Shown here piece by piece: positions 37,368 through 47,499 of a stretch of DNA of 64,000 bases; position 1 is the first letter of the stretch; every line of letters starts with the position of its first letter. The DNA is from Pseudonocardia acidicola (GTDB lineage Bacteria; Actinomycetota; Actinomycetes; Mycobacteriales; Pseudonocardiaceae). Under the pieces are notes generated by a model that saw only the letters and a program-made list of their open reading frames with translations, searched no databases and was not told where the DNA came from. Made by a program: the position numbers and the translations under genes. The stretch covers positions 62,001 through 126,000 of the forward strand of contig NZ_JAAXLA010000004.1 in NCBI RefSeq assembly GCF_012911935.1, in the 5' to 3' direction.

Positions 37368-38464
37368 GCGGGGACCTCGATCTCGTGCAGAACGGGACTC
37401 AGGGCGGTGCTCAAGGCGTCGACGAGCCGGGCGACCTGCTCGGGCGGCCGCACGGCGACGCGCAGGTGATCGGGCCCGAGCCCGGGGAACGTGTCACCGC
37501 GGCGCACCGCGATCCCGGCCGCGCGCAGCTCGCCCCGGACCCGCGCGCCGTGCCCGTCGGGCAGTCGCAGCAGCAGGTAGGGCGCCTGCCCGGGCAGCAC
37601 GGTGACGCCCACGACGGCGGCGAGCGCTGCGGCCTGCGCCGCCCGGGCGGCGATCAGCGCGTGCGCGGCCCGCTCCGCCTCGGCCACGGCGGCGGGCTCG
37701 CTGCACGCCAGCACCGCTTCCAGCGCGATCGTCCCGACCGGCCACTGCGGGCGGGGTGCGGCCAGCCGGGCGATCAGGTCGGGCGCGCCCAGGGCGTAAC
37801 CGGCCCGCAGGCCGGCCAGCGCCCAGGTCTTGGTCAGGCTGCGCAGCACGAGCAGCCCGGGGAGCGCGCACTCCCCGGCCAGCGACTCCGGCTCGCCCGG
37901 CAGTGCGTCGGCGAAGGCCTCGTCGACGACCAGCACCCGCCCCGGCCGGGCCAGCGCCCGGATCGCCGCGGCCGGGTGCAGCACGCCCGTCGGGTTGGTC
38001 GGGTTGCCGATGACCACGAGGTCGGCGTCCCCGGGCACCGCGCCGGGGTCGAGCCGGTGCCCCGTGGCCTCGTCGGTGTGCACCCGGGTCACGTCCAGGC
38101 CCGCCCCGCGCAGCGCGGCCTCGGGCTCGGTGAACCCCGGGTGCACCACGACCGGGCGCCGCGGGCGCAGCGCCGGGAGCAGCGCGAACCCCTCCGCGCT
38201 GCCGGCGAGCACGAGCACCTCGTCGGGGCTGCGCGCATGCCTGCGGGCGACCGCGGCGCGGGCGGCGGCGTCGTGCGCCGCGCTCGGGTAGCGGGCCAGC
38301 CCGTCCAGCGTCGCGGCCAACCGGTCGCGCAGCCACGGCGGCGGCGCGCTGCCCTGCACGTTGACGGCGAAATCGAGTAGACCGGGCATCGCGTCCACAT
38401 CACCGTGATAACGCAGAGGGGATGTGTCGTACCCCTCGTCGTCGCTCTGCAGGACTCCTGCCAT
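37364..38464 (-). CDS. Rv2231c-type CobC-like PLP-dependent aminotransferase/decarboxylase
   Basis: ATG 38462-38464 gives 366 residues. Fold-type I PLP enzyme: [44 protein letters not shown] and the Schiff-base Lys in [20 protein letters not shown]. It is closest in pattern to L-threonine-O-3-phosphate decarboxylase (CobD/CobC) and histidinol-phosphate aminotransferase. Actinobacterial homologues carry the name Rv2231c-family CobC, but no other cobalamin gene is in view, so the pathway is uncertain. The divergent ptpA starts 24 bp away. Confidence 0.85.
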   Translation of the reverse strand: MAGVLQSDDEGYDTSPLRYHGDVDAMPGLLDFAVNVQGSAPPPWLRDRLAATLDGLARYPSAAHDAAARAAVARRHARSPDEVLVLAGSAEGFALLPALRPRRPVVVHPGFTEPEAALRGAGLDVTRVHTDEATGHRLDPGAVPGDADLVVIGNPTNPTGVLHPAAAIRALARPGRVLVVDEAFADALPGEPESLAGECALPGLLVLRSLTKTWALAGLRAGYALGAPDLIARLAAPRPQWPVGTIALEAVLACSEPAAVAEAERAAHALIAARAAQAAALAAVVGVTVLPGQAPYLLLRLPDGHGARVRGELRAAGIAVRRGDTFPGLGPDHLRVAVRPPEQVARLVDALSTALSPVLHEIEVPA

Positions 38465-38488
38465 GGCTGTGCACCCTACGGTGATCGT

Positions 38489-38947
38489 GTGCATGTCAGT
38501 TTCGTCTGTACCGGGAACATCTGCCGCTCGCCCATGGCCGAGAAGGTGTTCGCCGCGGAGCTCGCCCAGGCGGGCCTCGGCGACCAGGTCACGGTGACCA
38601 GCGCCGGCACCGGCGGATGGCACGTCGGCGAGCCGGCCGACGAGCGCGCGGCCGCCGTGCTCCGCGCGCACGGGTACCCCGATGCGCACGTCGCGCGGCA
38701 GGTCGACGCCGCGGTGCTGTCCGCCGACCTGCTCGTCGCGCTGGACAGCGGGCACCGGCGGATCCTGCAGCGGTCGGTCCCCGAGCCGGACCGGGTGCGG
38801 TTGCTGCGTTCGTTCGATCCGGCGGCCCCGGACGGCGCCGAGGTCCCGGATCCGTACTACGGCGGCCCGGACGGTTTCGACGAGGTCCTGAAGATGATCG
38901 AGGCGGCGGTGCCCGGCCTGCTGGACTGGGTCCGGGCCCGGGTGTGA
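38489..38947 (+). CDS. ptpA: Low-molecular-weight protein tyrosine phosphatase
   Basis: GTG 38489 gives 152 residues. P-loop CTGNICRSP (Cys7, Arg13) right after the first strand and the general acid in EVPDPYYGGPDGF. It dephosphorylates phosphotyrosine; the M. tuberculosis counterpart PtpA (Rv2234) lies in the same gene neighbourhood and is secreted into macrophages, which need not apply here. Its stop overlaps the start of the fructosamine-kinase-like gene (GTGA). No cognate tyrosine kinase gene is within the window. Confidence 0.93.
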   Translation: MHVSFVCTGNICRSPMAEKVFAAELAQAGLGDQVTVTSAGTGGWHVGEPADERAAAVLRAHGYPDAHVARQVDAAVLSADLLVALDSGHRRILQRSVPEPDRVRLLRSFDPAAPDGAEVPDPYYGGPDGFDEVLKMIEAAVPGLLDWVRARV

Positions 38948-39609
38948 CCCCCGGCGCCGCGGCCGCCCGGCTGCTCGGCACCGGGGTGCGGCGGTCGGTG
39001 TCCCTGGGCGGGGCCACCCGGGTGGACCTCGACGACGGGCGGACCGTGGTGGTCAAGCCCGGCCACGGTGCCCGGGCCGCCCCGGCCGAGGCGGCGGGGC
39101 TGCGCTGGCTCGCCGTTCCCGGCGGGCCGCCGGTCCCCGAGGTGCTCGCGGTCGACGAGGAATGGCTGGTCACCGGGTTCCTGCAGCCCGGCGGGCCCTC
39201 CCGGCACGCCGCCGCCGAGCTGGGCCGGCGGCTGGCCACGCTGCACGCGAGCGGCGCGCCGGCGTTCGGCGCCCCGCCGCCGGACGGCCCGGTGGACGCC
39301 TGGATCGGCCTGGCCCCGATGCGCAACGTCACCGGCCCGGCGTGGGCGCAGTGGTACGCCGCCGAGCGGGTGCTGCCCTACCTGCGGCGGGCCCGGGACG
39401 CCGGCACGCTCACGTCCGCGGAGGCGTCGCAGATCGAGGTGGTGTGCGACCGGTTGCCGCAGCTGGCCGGGCCGGCTGAGCCGCCCGCGCGGCTGCACGG
39501 CGACCTGTGGTCGGGCAACGTGCCCCTGCTGGTCCACACCGTCCTGTTCGGCCGCGCCTACGCCGCCCAAGCGCTCACCGCCGCCCACCACGCCCTCAAG
39601 GCGCGCTGA
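38944..39609 (+). CDS. Fructosamine kinase family protein with internal deletion
   Basis: GTG 38944; 221 residues, against about 260-290 for the family. The N-terminal lobe (RTVVVKPGHGARAAPAEAAG) and catalytic-loop start (ARLHGDLWSGNV) are present. The chain then jumps directly to PLLVHTVLFGRAYAAQAL, the normal C-terminal helix. The segment between, which in relatives carries the metal-binding Asp (IDPA) and the HRETDLAML helix, is missing without breaking the frame. Kinase activity (repair of ketosamine-modified proteins) is therefore unlikely. It is coupled to ptpA. Confidence 0.8.
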   Translation: MTPGAAAARLLGTGVRRSVSLGGATRVDLDDGRTVVVKPGHGARAAPAEAAGLRWLAVPGGPPVPEVLAVDEEWLVTGFLQPGGPSRHAAAELGRRLATLHASGAPAFGAPPPDGPVDAWIGLAPMRNVTGPAWAQWYAAERVLPYLRRARDAGTLTSAEASQIEVVCDRLPQLAGPAEPPARLHGDLWSGNVPLLVHTVLFGRAYAAQALTAAHHALKAR

Positions 39610-39714
39610 CCGCTCCTCCTCGAGAACGGCGTTATCGCACCCGAAACCATGATCGAAAGACGCTGACGCCACTCTCGGCGGCTCCCCGCCGGACATCGGC
39701 CCCTGCGGCGGCGG

Positions 39715-40644
39715 TCAGCGCCAGTCGTCGATCAGGTAGACGTCGCCGCGGTCGTAGCCCGGCTCGTTGGGGCGGTGCATCGTCACCCCGGGCACGTCCG
39801 TGCGGAACCCGGATTCGACGAGGTGCCGGTAGGCCTCGTGCCGTGCGGTGTTGACGCCGAGGACGAGCCGCTGCGCGCCGAACCCGGCCGCGTAGGCGGT
39901 GCACGCGTCGATCAGCGCTGCGAAGTGCCGGCCCGCCCCGGGGCCGGGCCGGACAGCGGCGAACTTGACGTAGCAGACCCCGGATCCGGCCTCGGTGCCC
40001 GCACCGGCGTGGCACACCGCGAACGCGTCGGGCGCCGCCGAGCAGGCCCCGAGCAGCACGACGTCACCGAGTTTCTGGTCGAGCACCGCGTCGATCTCGC
40101 CGTGCACGTCGAGGCCGGGCAGGATCGCGCCGGTCAGCTCCGCGCAGGCCGCCGCCGCGGCCACCCGGTCACCGACCTCGGAGAGCCGGTTCCAGCGGGC
40201 CGGCCGGGGCGGCACACCGGCCACGGTGCGCGACATGATCGCGGTGAGGAACCGGGGCCAGAACCCGAACTTCTGGTACAGCCCGTGGTGCCTGGGGCTG
40301 TGCGCGAACGTGAAGACGCCCTGGTGGGTGGCCCCCCACGCGCCGAACACACTCAGGGCCGCCTCGATCAGCTGCGTGCCGATGCCGCTGCCCCACAGCC
40401 ACGGGGTGACCGACAGCGGGCCGAAGTAGGCGACGCTGCCCCACCGGGTGACCAGGTTGGAACCGACCAGCTCGCCTCCGGTGTAAGCGCCGAGGGCGAC
40501 GACCTGGTCGGCCCGGAACCGGGTGCGGACGAGGTCGGTGTCGCCGAACAGGTCCGTGCCGAGGAAGGTCCCGAACGCGTCGCGGACGATCCGGTCGGCG
40601 GCGTCGAGGTCGGTCGCGGGGAGCGGGCGAACGTCGATGTTCAC
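39715..40644 (-). CDS. GNAT family N-acetyltransferase (possible two-domain)
   Basis: 309 residues. The N-terminal GNAT domain (1-140) has VAYFGPLSVTPWLWGSGIGTQLIEAAL, the acetyl-CoA pyrophosphate loop, followed by FGAWGATHQGVFTFAHSPRHHGLYQKFGFWP. The second half (about 180-300) repeats a weaker GNAT-like pattern (YVKFAAVRPGPGAGRHFAALIDA and VNTARHEAYRHLVESGFRT), so this is likely a tandem GNAT protein. The substrate is unknown. It is on the opposite strand to ptpA/fructosamine kinase and 71 bp upstream of the monooxygenase gene start region. Confidence 0.85.
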   Translation of the reverse strand: MNIDVRPLPATDLDAADRIVRDAFGTFLGTDLFGDTDLVRTRFRADQVVALGAYTGGELVGSNLVTRWGSVAYFGPLSVTPWLWGSGIGTQLIEAALSVFGAWGATHQGVFTFAHSPRHHGLYQKFGFWPRFLTAIMSRTVAGVPPRPARWNRLSEVGDRVAAAAACAELTGAILPGLDVHGEIDAVLDQKLGDVVLLGACSAAPDAFAVCHAGAGTEAGSGVCYVKFAAVRPGPGAGRHFAALIDACTAYAAGFGAQRLVLGVNTARHEAYRHLVESGFRTDVPGVTMHRPNEPGYDRGDVYLIDDWR

Positions 40645-40715
40645 GCGCGCAGGATGCCGGGTACCTCCCGGGCCCGGCTCTCAGGGGGCCCGGGCAGCCG
40701 ATCGGGTCTGCGGGT

Positions 40716-41909
40716 TCAGCATCCCGGGCCGCGCAGCCCGAAGATCAGCGCCGGGTCCCCCGGGGTGAACGTGCCGTGCCGCTGCGACGCGTCGCCGATC
40801 TCCCGGTTGCGCTCCAGCAACTCCCGGCCCAGGCCCAGCTGCCGGCGCTCCCACTCGGCGAGCGCGGGCTCCATCGCCCCGTCGTGCGCGACGAGCTGGC
40901 GGGCCAGTTCCCACCCGTCGGCCGCGGCCTTGGCGGTGCCGGCGGCGGCGTGCGGGCGCACGGCGAAGGCCGCGTCCCCGATCAGGCACACCCGCCCGAG
41001 CACCATCCGCGGCACCTCGATGTCGAACACGGCCTGCACGAACGGCTCGGCCACCCCGGTCACCACCTCCGCGATCACCGGGGCGAGCCGCTCGGTCGCG
41101 TCGGCGCGGAGCCGGTCGACGAACCCGGGCCGGGACGCCCCCGGGGGCAGCGAGACCTGCCGGAACCGGCCTTCGCGGTCGGTCATCAGGTCCTCGAAGT
41201 CGGTGCCGGCCGCGACGTTGCGGTACCAGACGAAGTTCATCAGCCGCTTCCCCGGCTCCAGCGATCCCTCGGGGCCGGGGATCGGGTAGACGAGGACGTG
41301 GCTGTCGGGCAGCACCTGGTAGGTGATCGCGTCGGACAGCGCCTCGAAGGTTCGCGCCGTCAGTTCGGCCTCCGGCAGCGTGCCGCGCCAGGCGACGTAG
41401 CCGGAGTAGCGCGGCGCCACGTCGGGCAGCAGCGTCTGCCGGGCCGCGGAGTTGATCCCGTCGGCCGACACCAGCAGGTCGACACGGCGCCGCTCTCCCG
41501 AGCGCAGCCGCAGTTCGACGCCGTCGCCGTGGTCGGTGAACCCGGTGACCTCGTGGTCGAGCAGGTAGCGCTCGGGCGGGAACTCGCTCAGCAGCGCCCG
41601 GTAGATCGTGTTCCACGAGGAGAAGCGGTAGGAGTGCGCACGCTCGTGCACCAGCCCGCCGCGCGGGTCGAGGAACCGGATGAACCCGGTGGAGCTGCAC
41701 AGCTCGTCGGGGCTGGTGCCGGTCTTCTCGGCGAACCAGCGCACGGTCTCGTTCAGCACGCAGATCCCGGCCCCGCGGGCCTCCAGGGTGGACGGCGAGC
41801 GCTCGTGAACGGTCACGTCGCAGCCGATGTCGGCGAGCACCAGGGCGGCCGTCAGGCCACCGAGGGAACCGCCGACCACGGCGACGGTCGGCATGGATGA
41901 GGTGGTCAC
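40716..41909 (-). CDS. FAD-dependent aromatic-type monooxygenase
   Basis: 397 residues, class A flavoprotein monooxygenase. FAD dinucleotide fold VAVVGGSLGGLTAALVLADIG at residue 9, ribose-contacting Glu-Arg (VHERS), the DG motif (LLVSADGINSAARQ) and the GD motif RVCLIGDAAFAVRPHAAAGTAKAAADGWEL. It hydroxylates an aromatic or related ring using NAD(P)H and oxygen; the substrate is not deducible. It is 8 bp downstream of the flavin/F420-type gene, so the two may form an operon. Confidence 0.9.
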   Translation of the reverse strand: MTTSSMPTVAVVGGSLGGLTAALVLADIGCDVTVHERSPSTLEARGAGICVLNETVRWFAEKTGTSPDELCSSTGFIRFLDPRGGLVHERAHSYRFSSWNTIYRALLSEFPPERYLLDHEVTGFTDHGDGVELRLRSGERRRVDLLVSADGINSAARQTLLPDVAPRYSGYVAWRGTLPEAELTARTFEALSDAITYQVLPDSHVLVYPIPGPEGSLEPGKRLMNFVWYRNVAAGTDFEDLMTDREGRFRQVSLPPGASRPGFVDRLRADATERLAPVIAEVVTGVAEPFVQAVFDIEVPRMVLGRVCLIGDAAFAVRPHAAAGTAKAAADGWELARQLVAHDGAMEPALAEWERRQLGLGRELLERNREIGDASQRHGTFTPGDPALIFGLRGPGC

Positions 41910-41917
41910 GGGCCCGC

Positions 41918-42439
41918 TCAGGGACGACCGAAGGTGGCGATCCGGTCGACGGTGAGCTCGAAGAGCACGCGGCGCTCGTCGATGGACGGGTCGCGCAGAG
42001 CGTACGGCGGCTCGTTGCCCGTGTACTTGGTCCAGATCTTGTCGAGCTGCGCGGTGACCCGCGGGCCCTCGACCGGGTCGTCCTCGGACACCTCACGCGC
42101 GACCGTGCACTTGATCGAGAGCCAGTGGTAGGCGTTCGCCGGGCTCATCAGGGCGAACGTCGCCTGCGGGTTCTTGCGCAGCCAGCCCACCTTCTTGCGG
42201 TGGGTGGCCAGGTTGAGCAGCACGAGGTCGCCCTCGTAGTCGAACCACACCGGGGTGAGGTTGGAGCGCCCGTCGCCGCCGGTCACCGACACGATCGCGG
42301 TCACCGGGTCGTCGAGCAGCTGCCTGTAGGTCGGGTCCAGATCGGACAACGACGTGATCGTCGCGTGGTCGCCGACGGTGAACTGCCCGGGCTGGAGTCC
42401 CTCGGCCACGTCGAGGAAGCGGGCAACGCTGATCGCCAT
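41918..42439 (-). CDS. PPOX-class (FMN/F420-dependent) split-barrel oxidoreductase
   Basis: 173 residues from ATG 42437-42439; an in-frame ATG at 42460 would overlap the divergent gene. Split-barrel signature: YRQLLDDPVTAIVSVTGGDG, LTPVWFDYEGDLVLLNLATHRKK, LRKNPQATFALMSP and WLSIKCTVAREVSED. Relatives bind FMN or coenzyme F420 and reduce diverse substrates. It is probably first gene of a two-gene unit with the FAD monooxygenase. Only 19 bp separate it from the start of the divergent TPP enzyme. Confidence 0.85.
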   Translation of the reverse strand: MAISVARFLDVAEGLQPGQFTVGDHATITSLSDLDPTYRQLLDDPVTAIVSVTGGDGRSNLTPVWFDYEGDLVLLNLATHRKKVGWLRKNPQATFALMSPANAYHWLSIKCTVAREVSEDDPVEGPRVTAQLDKIWTKYTGNEPPYALRDPSIDERRVLFELTVDRIATFGRP

Positions 42440-42458
42440 GGCAGCTAGCGTAGACAAC

Positions 42459-44051
42459 ATGTCACCGGGATCACACACATCCGTCTCGCCCGCCGTCGGG
42501 CTCGCCGACGGCCTGCACGCGGCGGGAGTGCGACGCCTGTTCGGGATGCCCGGTGGCGGACCCAACCTGGAGATGATCGGCGCCGCCGCCGAGCGCGGCA
42601 TCGGCTTCACCCTCGCCCACGGCGAGACCGCGGCCTGTGTGATGGCCGGGGCGTACGGCCTGCTCACCGGCACCGCGGGCACCGCGCTGGTGACCCGCGG
42701 ACCCGGCCTGACCAGCGCGACGAACGGCCTCGCGCAGGCCACCCTGGACCGCTCCCCGCTGCTGCTCGTCAGCGACTGCGTGCCCGGAGGGCAACGCGCC
42801 CGAATCGCCCACCAGCGCCTCGACCAGCTCGCCGTCGCCGCCCCGGTGACCTTGTGGAACGGCACCCTCGGCCATCACGACCCGGCCGCCACCGTCGCCG
42901 CCGCGGCCGCACTGGCCGCCGGCCCGCCGTCCGGCGCGGTGCACCTTGACTACGACCCGGGCGTCCCCGGCGACGTGCCCCCACCACCGGCACCGCCCGC
43001 GGCCCCCGACCGGGCGGCGCTGCAGGCGGCGACCACGCTGGCCGCGGGCCGGCGCCGGCCCGTCGTGGTGCTCGGCGTGGAGGCGGTGGCCCATTCGGCG
43101 GCGCTGCGCCGGGTGCTGGCCGGGAGCGGGATCCCGGTGCTGACGACCTACCAGGCCACCGGCGTGCTCGATGCCCAGGCGCCGGAGTCGGCCGGGCTGT
43201 TCACCAACGCGGCGCTGGAGCGGCCGCTGCTCGAGCGCGCCGACCTGATCGTCGGTGTCGGGCTGGACCCGGTCGAGCCGGTGCCCGCCGGATGGGTTTA
43301 CGACGCCCCGACGGTGTTGCTGACCGCGACCGAGGTCGACCCGGCGTACTTCGGCTCGGCGACGGTCGTCGACGGCCCACCCGCGGAGACGCTGGCCGCC
43401 GTGCTCGGCGCCTGCGCCCCCGGCTGGCCCGGCGACGCCGGGCAGCGGCACCGCCGGGCCCGGCTGGCCGACTTGGCCGCCGGGTCCCGGGACGGTGCCG
43501 GGCTGCACCCGATCGACCTGGTCCGCGCAGTGCACGACAGCACCGGGGACGTGCAGCTCACCGTCGACGCCGGCGCGCACATGCTCGCCACGATGCCGTT
43601 CTGGCCGGTCACCCGCCCGCACGGAATCCTGATCTCCAACGGGCTCGCGACCATGGGCTACGCGCTGCCGGCGGCGATCGGCGCGGCGCTCGCCCGGCCC
43701 GGCGAGCAGGTGGTGTGCCTGGTCGGCGACGGCGGGCTGGGGATGACGCTGATGGAGCTGGAGACCCTGGCCCGGCTCGCGCTGCCGGTCACCGTCGTGG
43801 TGTTCGACGACACCGCGCTGAGCCTCATCGAGCTCAAGCAGCGGGCCGGTCAGGGCGACGCCGGCGCGGTCCGGTTCACCCCGGTCGACTTCGCGGCGGT
43901 CGCGGCCGCGATGGGGGTGCCGGCCGCGGTGGCGGACGACGCCGGTGGCGTCCGGGCCGCGCTGGCCCGCGCCGGCGACGGGCCGTTCCTGCTGGACGCG
44001 CGGATCGATCCGGCCGGCTACCGGCACATCATCGAGGTCTCCCGCGGCTGA
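42459..44051 (+). CDS. Thiamine diphosphate-dependent enzyme (acetolactate synthase-like)
   Basis: 530 residues from ATG 42459, with no ribosome site in the 19-bp gap, suggesting a leaderless mRNA. PYR domain with catalytic Glu in LAHGETAACVMAGAYG, central domain, and PP domain GDGGLGMTLMELETLARLAL (ThDP/Mg motif). The usual end of that motif, NN, is FDDTALSLIELKQ here. It resembles the large subunit of acetolactate synthase and benzoylformate decarboxylase-type enzymes; no small subunit gene is nearby, so branched-chain synthesis is unlikely. The substrate is unknown. Confidence 0.86.
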   Translation: MSPGSHTSVSPAVGLADGLHAAGVRRLFGMPGGGPNLEMIGAAAERGIGFTLAHGETAACVMAGAYGLLTGTAGTALVTRGPGLTSATNGLAQATLDRSPLLLVSDCVPGGQRARIAHQRLDQLAVAAPVTLWNGTLGHHDPAATVAAAAALAAGPPSGAVHLDYDPGVPGDVPPPPAPPAAPDRAALQAATTLAAGRRRPVVVLGVEAVAHSAALRRVLAGSGIPVLTTYQATGVLDAQAPESAGLFTNAALERPLLERADLIVGVGLDPVEPVPAGWVYDAPTVLLTATEVDPAYFGSATVVDGPPAETLAAVLGACAPGWPGDAGQRHRRARLADLAAGSRDGAGLHPIDLVRAVHDSTGDVQLTVDAGAHMLATMPFWPVTRPHGILISNGLATMGYALPAAIGAALARPGEQVVCLVGDGGLGMTLMELETLARLALPVTVVVFDDTALSLIELKQRAGQGDAGAVRFTPVDFAAVAAAMGVPAAVADDAGGVRAALARAGDGPFLLDARIDPAGYRHIIEVSRG

Positions 44052-44148
44052 CCAGGGGCCTTCCGGCGGCCCCGGGCGGGCCCTCCGGCCCGACCCTGCG
44101 GCCCGCCGGCCGTGCTGGACTCCTCCGTCCCGAGACGGGGGGACCGCC

Positions 44149-44766
44149 GTGGACACCTGGCCGCTCATCGCCACCGAACGCGTCCGGCTGGTCGAGGCCC
44201 TGTCCGGGCTCCCCGGTGAGCAGTGGGCCGGCCCGTCGCTGTGCGCGGGCTGGTCCAACCGGGCCGTTCTGGCCCACATCGTGGCGACCGCGGAGATGAC
44301 CACCGCGACGTTCCTGTTCGGCTTGGCCGGCAACGGCTTCCGCTTCAACCGGATGGTGGTGGCCGACATCGAGCGGCTCGGCCTGATGAGCACCGCAACG
44401 CTGCTCGAGCGGCTGCGCGCCGGCGCCGATCGGCGGAACAAGCCCCCGGGACCGGTCGCGTCGATGCTGCTGGAGACGGTGGTGCACGGCGAGGACATCG
44501 CCTACCCCACCGGCATCGAGATCGACCACTCCGAGCGGGGGCTGCTCGGCGCCGCCGACTTCGCGCGGACCGCGCAGCCGCTGGTGGGCGTCCGCAGGCG
44601 GATCCGGGGCCTGGCCCTGCGCGCGAACGACCACGCCTGGTCGACGGGCTCGGGCCCCGAGGTCTGCGGGCCGCTGGTTCCGCTGCTGCTGACCATGTGC
44701 GGCCGGCAGGCCGCCCTCGACGAGCTGACCGGCGACGGGGTCGCGGTCCTGCGCCGCCGCCCCTGA
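44149..44766 (+). CDS. Maleylpyruvate isomerase family mycothiol-dependent enzyme
   Basis: 205 residues from GTG 44149. DinB-like N-terminal four-helix bundle with the pattern LSGLPGEQWAGPSLCAGWSNRAVLAHIV and the metal-ligand His in that helix, plus LLETVVHGEDIAYPTGIE. The C-terminal extension is typical of TIGR03083 proteins, which use mycothiol as cofactor. The reaction is unknown beyond family membership. It starts 97 bp after the TPP enzyme gene on the same strand and may be co-expressed. Confidence 0.85.
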   Translation: MDTWPLIATERVRLVEALSGLPGEQWAGPSLCAGWSNRAVLAHIVATAEMTTATFLFGLAGNGFRFNRMVVADIERLGLMSTATLLERLRAGADRRNKPPGPVASMLLETVVHGEDIAYPTGIEIDHSERGLLGAADFARTAQPLVGVRRRIRGLALRANDHAWSTGSGPEVCGPLVPLLLTMCGRQAALDELTGDGVAVLRRRP

Positions 44767-44777
44767 TCCGGGCGGTT

Positions 44778-46196
44778 CTACAGCCGCTCGAGCAGCTCGG
44801 TCAGCGACCCGTTCATCGCATCCGCCAGCACGTCCACGTCGGGCACCGCGTCCCGGTCGGCGTTGAGCCCGTAGCAGACCCGGCCGTCGTAGGACGTGAT
44901 CCCGATGGCCACCGCCTGGCCCATGGCCAACGGCACCACCGGATAGAGATCGACCATCCGGGCGCCCATCGCGTACAGCGGCCGCGGCGGACCGGGCACG
45001 TGCGTGACCAGCACGTTGAACAACCGACTGGACAGCTGACTGGTCAGCCGCGCCCCGACGCTCTGCACGGTCGGCGGAGCCAGCCCGGCCAGCCCGACCA
45101 GCGCGGTCGGCCCCGCCGCCCGGCCGCCGCGTTTCTGTGCCTCCATGACGGCCGCGATCCGCCGCAGCCGCAGCACGGGGTCGGGCTCGCCGACGGGCAG
45201 GTCGACGAAGTAGGCCGAGATCTGATTGCCGGCCGGGCCGTGCTGCCCGGCGCCGTCGCCGCCGTTGCCGCCGCGGCGGGCACGCACGCTCACCGGGACC
45301 ATCGCGCGCACCGTCGTGCCCTCGACCAGCGGTTCCCCGCGGGTGATCAGCCAGTACCGCAGCGCCCCGGTGACGACGGCGAGCACGACGTCGTTGACCG
45401 TGCCGCAGTGCGCCTTGCGCACGGCCCGGTGATCGGACAACGCCGTGCATGCCATCCCGTAGCGGCGCTGCTCACCGATCGCGGTGTTCAGCGGCTGCAC
45501 CGGCCCGCCCCGGGCGGCGCTGCGGGTGGCCTCCAGGATCCCGCCGACGGTGCGGGCGACGTCGGTCGCCGCCTGCCGGACGTCCGACCCGGCCCGGGCC
45601 AGCGCGTCGAACGCGCCGCGCGGGCGGCGCAGGTTCTCCAGCACCGCCGACGCCGCGAGCTCCAGGCCGGACGGCTCGCGGCGGGGCCGCCAGTCGTCGG
45701 CGGGGGTCTCCCGGGGCTGCGGAGTCAGGTCCAGCAGCAGGGTCCCGATGTCCATCGAGGCCAGCCCGTCGACCATGGCGTGGTGGGTCTTGGTGACCAC
45801 CGCGAACCGGTCGCCGGCCAGCCCCTCGATGATGTAGACCTCCCACAGCGGCCGGGACCTGTCCAGCTGGCGGCTGAGCAGCCGGCCGACCAGTTCCCGC
45901 AGCGCGGTGTCGGCGCCGGGGGCGGGCAGCGCGGAGCGGCGCACGTGAAAGCTGAGGTCGAAGTCCGGGTCGTCGACCCAGACCGGCAGCCCCAGCCGCC
46001 CCGGCACCTCTCGCAGTTTCTGCCGGTACCGCGGGACCAGGGCCAGCCGGTGCCCGATCAGCTTGATGAACGCCTCGACGTCGAACGGGCCGTCCGCGGG
46101 CGGGGCGAAGGTCATCACCCCGCCCACGTGCATCGCCGTGGTGCGCTGCTCCATGAACAGAAATGACGCGTCCAGCGGAGACAGGCGGTCGGGCAC
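44778..46196 (-). CDS. Wax ester synthase / diacylglycerol O-acyltransferase (WS/DGAT)
   Basis: 472 residues. Opens with MPDRLSPLDASFLFME, the family start; catalytic HHxxxDG as THHAMVDGLAS (His138-His139, Asp143); the C-terminal domain contains GNQISAYFVDLPVGEPDPV, with the conserved NVPGP-type motif as THVPGPPRPLY. It makes triacylglycerols or wax esters from acyl-CoA at the membrane. It lies 58 bp downstream of tmsB on the same strand, linking storage-lipid synthesis with methyl-branched acyl chains. Confidence 0.94.
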   Translation of the reverse strand: MPDRLSPLDASFLFMEQRTTAMHVGGVMTFAPPADGPFDVEAFIKLIGHRLALVPRYRQKLREVPGRLGLPVWVDDPDFDLSFHVRRSALPAPGADTALRELVGRLLSRQLDRSRPLWEVYIIEGLAGDRFAVVTKTHHAMVDGLASMDIGTLLLDLTPQPRETPADDWRPRREPSGLELAASAVLENLRRPRGAFDALARAGSDVRQAATDVARTVGGILEATRSAARGGPVQPLNTAIGEQRRYGMACTALSDHRAVRKAHCGTVNDVVLAVVTGALRYWLITRGEPLVEGTTVRAMVPVSVRARRGGNGGDGAGQHGPAGNQISAYFVDLPVGEPDPVLRLRRIAAVMEAQKRGGRAAGPTALVGLAGLAPPTVQSVGARLTSQLSSRLFNVLVTHVPGPPRPLYAMGARMVDLYPVVPLAMGQAVAIGITSYDGRVCYGLNADRDAVPDVDVLADAMNGSLTELLERL

Positions 46197-46254
46197 GTGA
46201 CGTCCTCCGGTTCGACCTGTGGATGCCCGTCAACGCTATAGCCTCGTCCGCCGT

Positions 46255-47495
<1,241 letters not shown>

Positions 47496-47499
<4 letters not shown>

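Noticed and set aside
42459..44051. Calling the TPP enzyme acetolactate synthase (ilvB)
   Set aside because: No small subunit or ilv gene is nearby and the ThDP motif ends in FDD, so only family level is supported.
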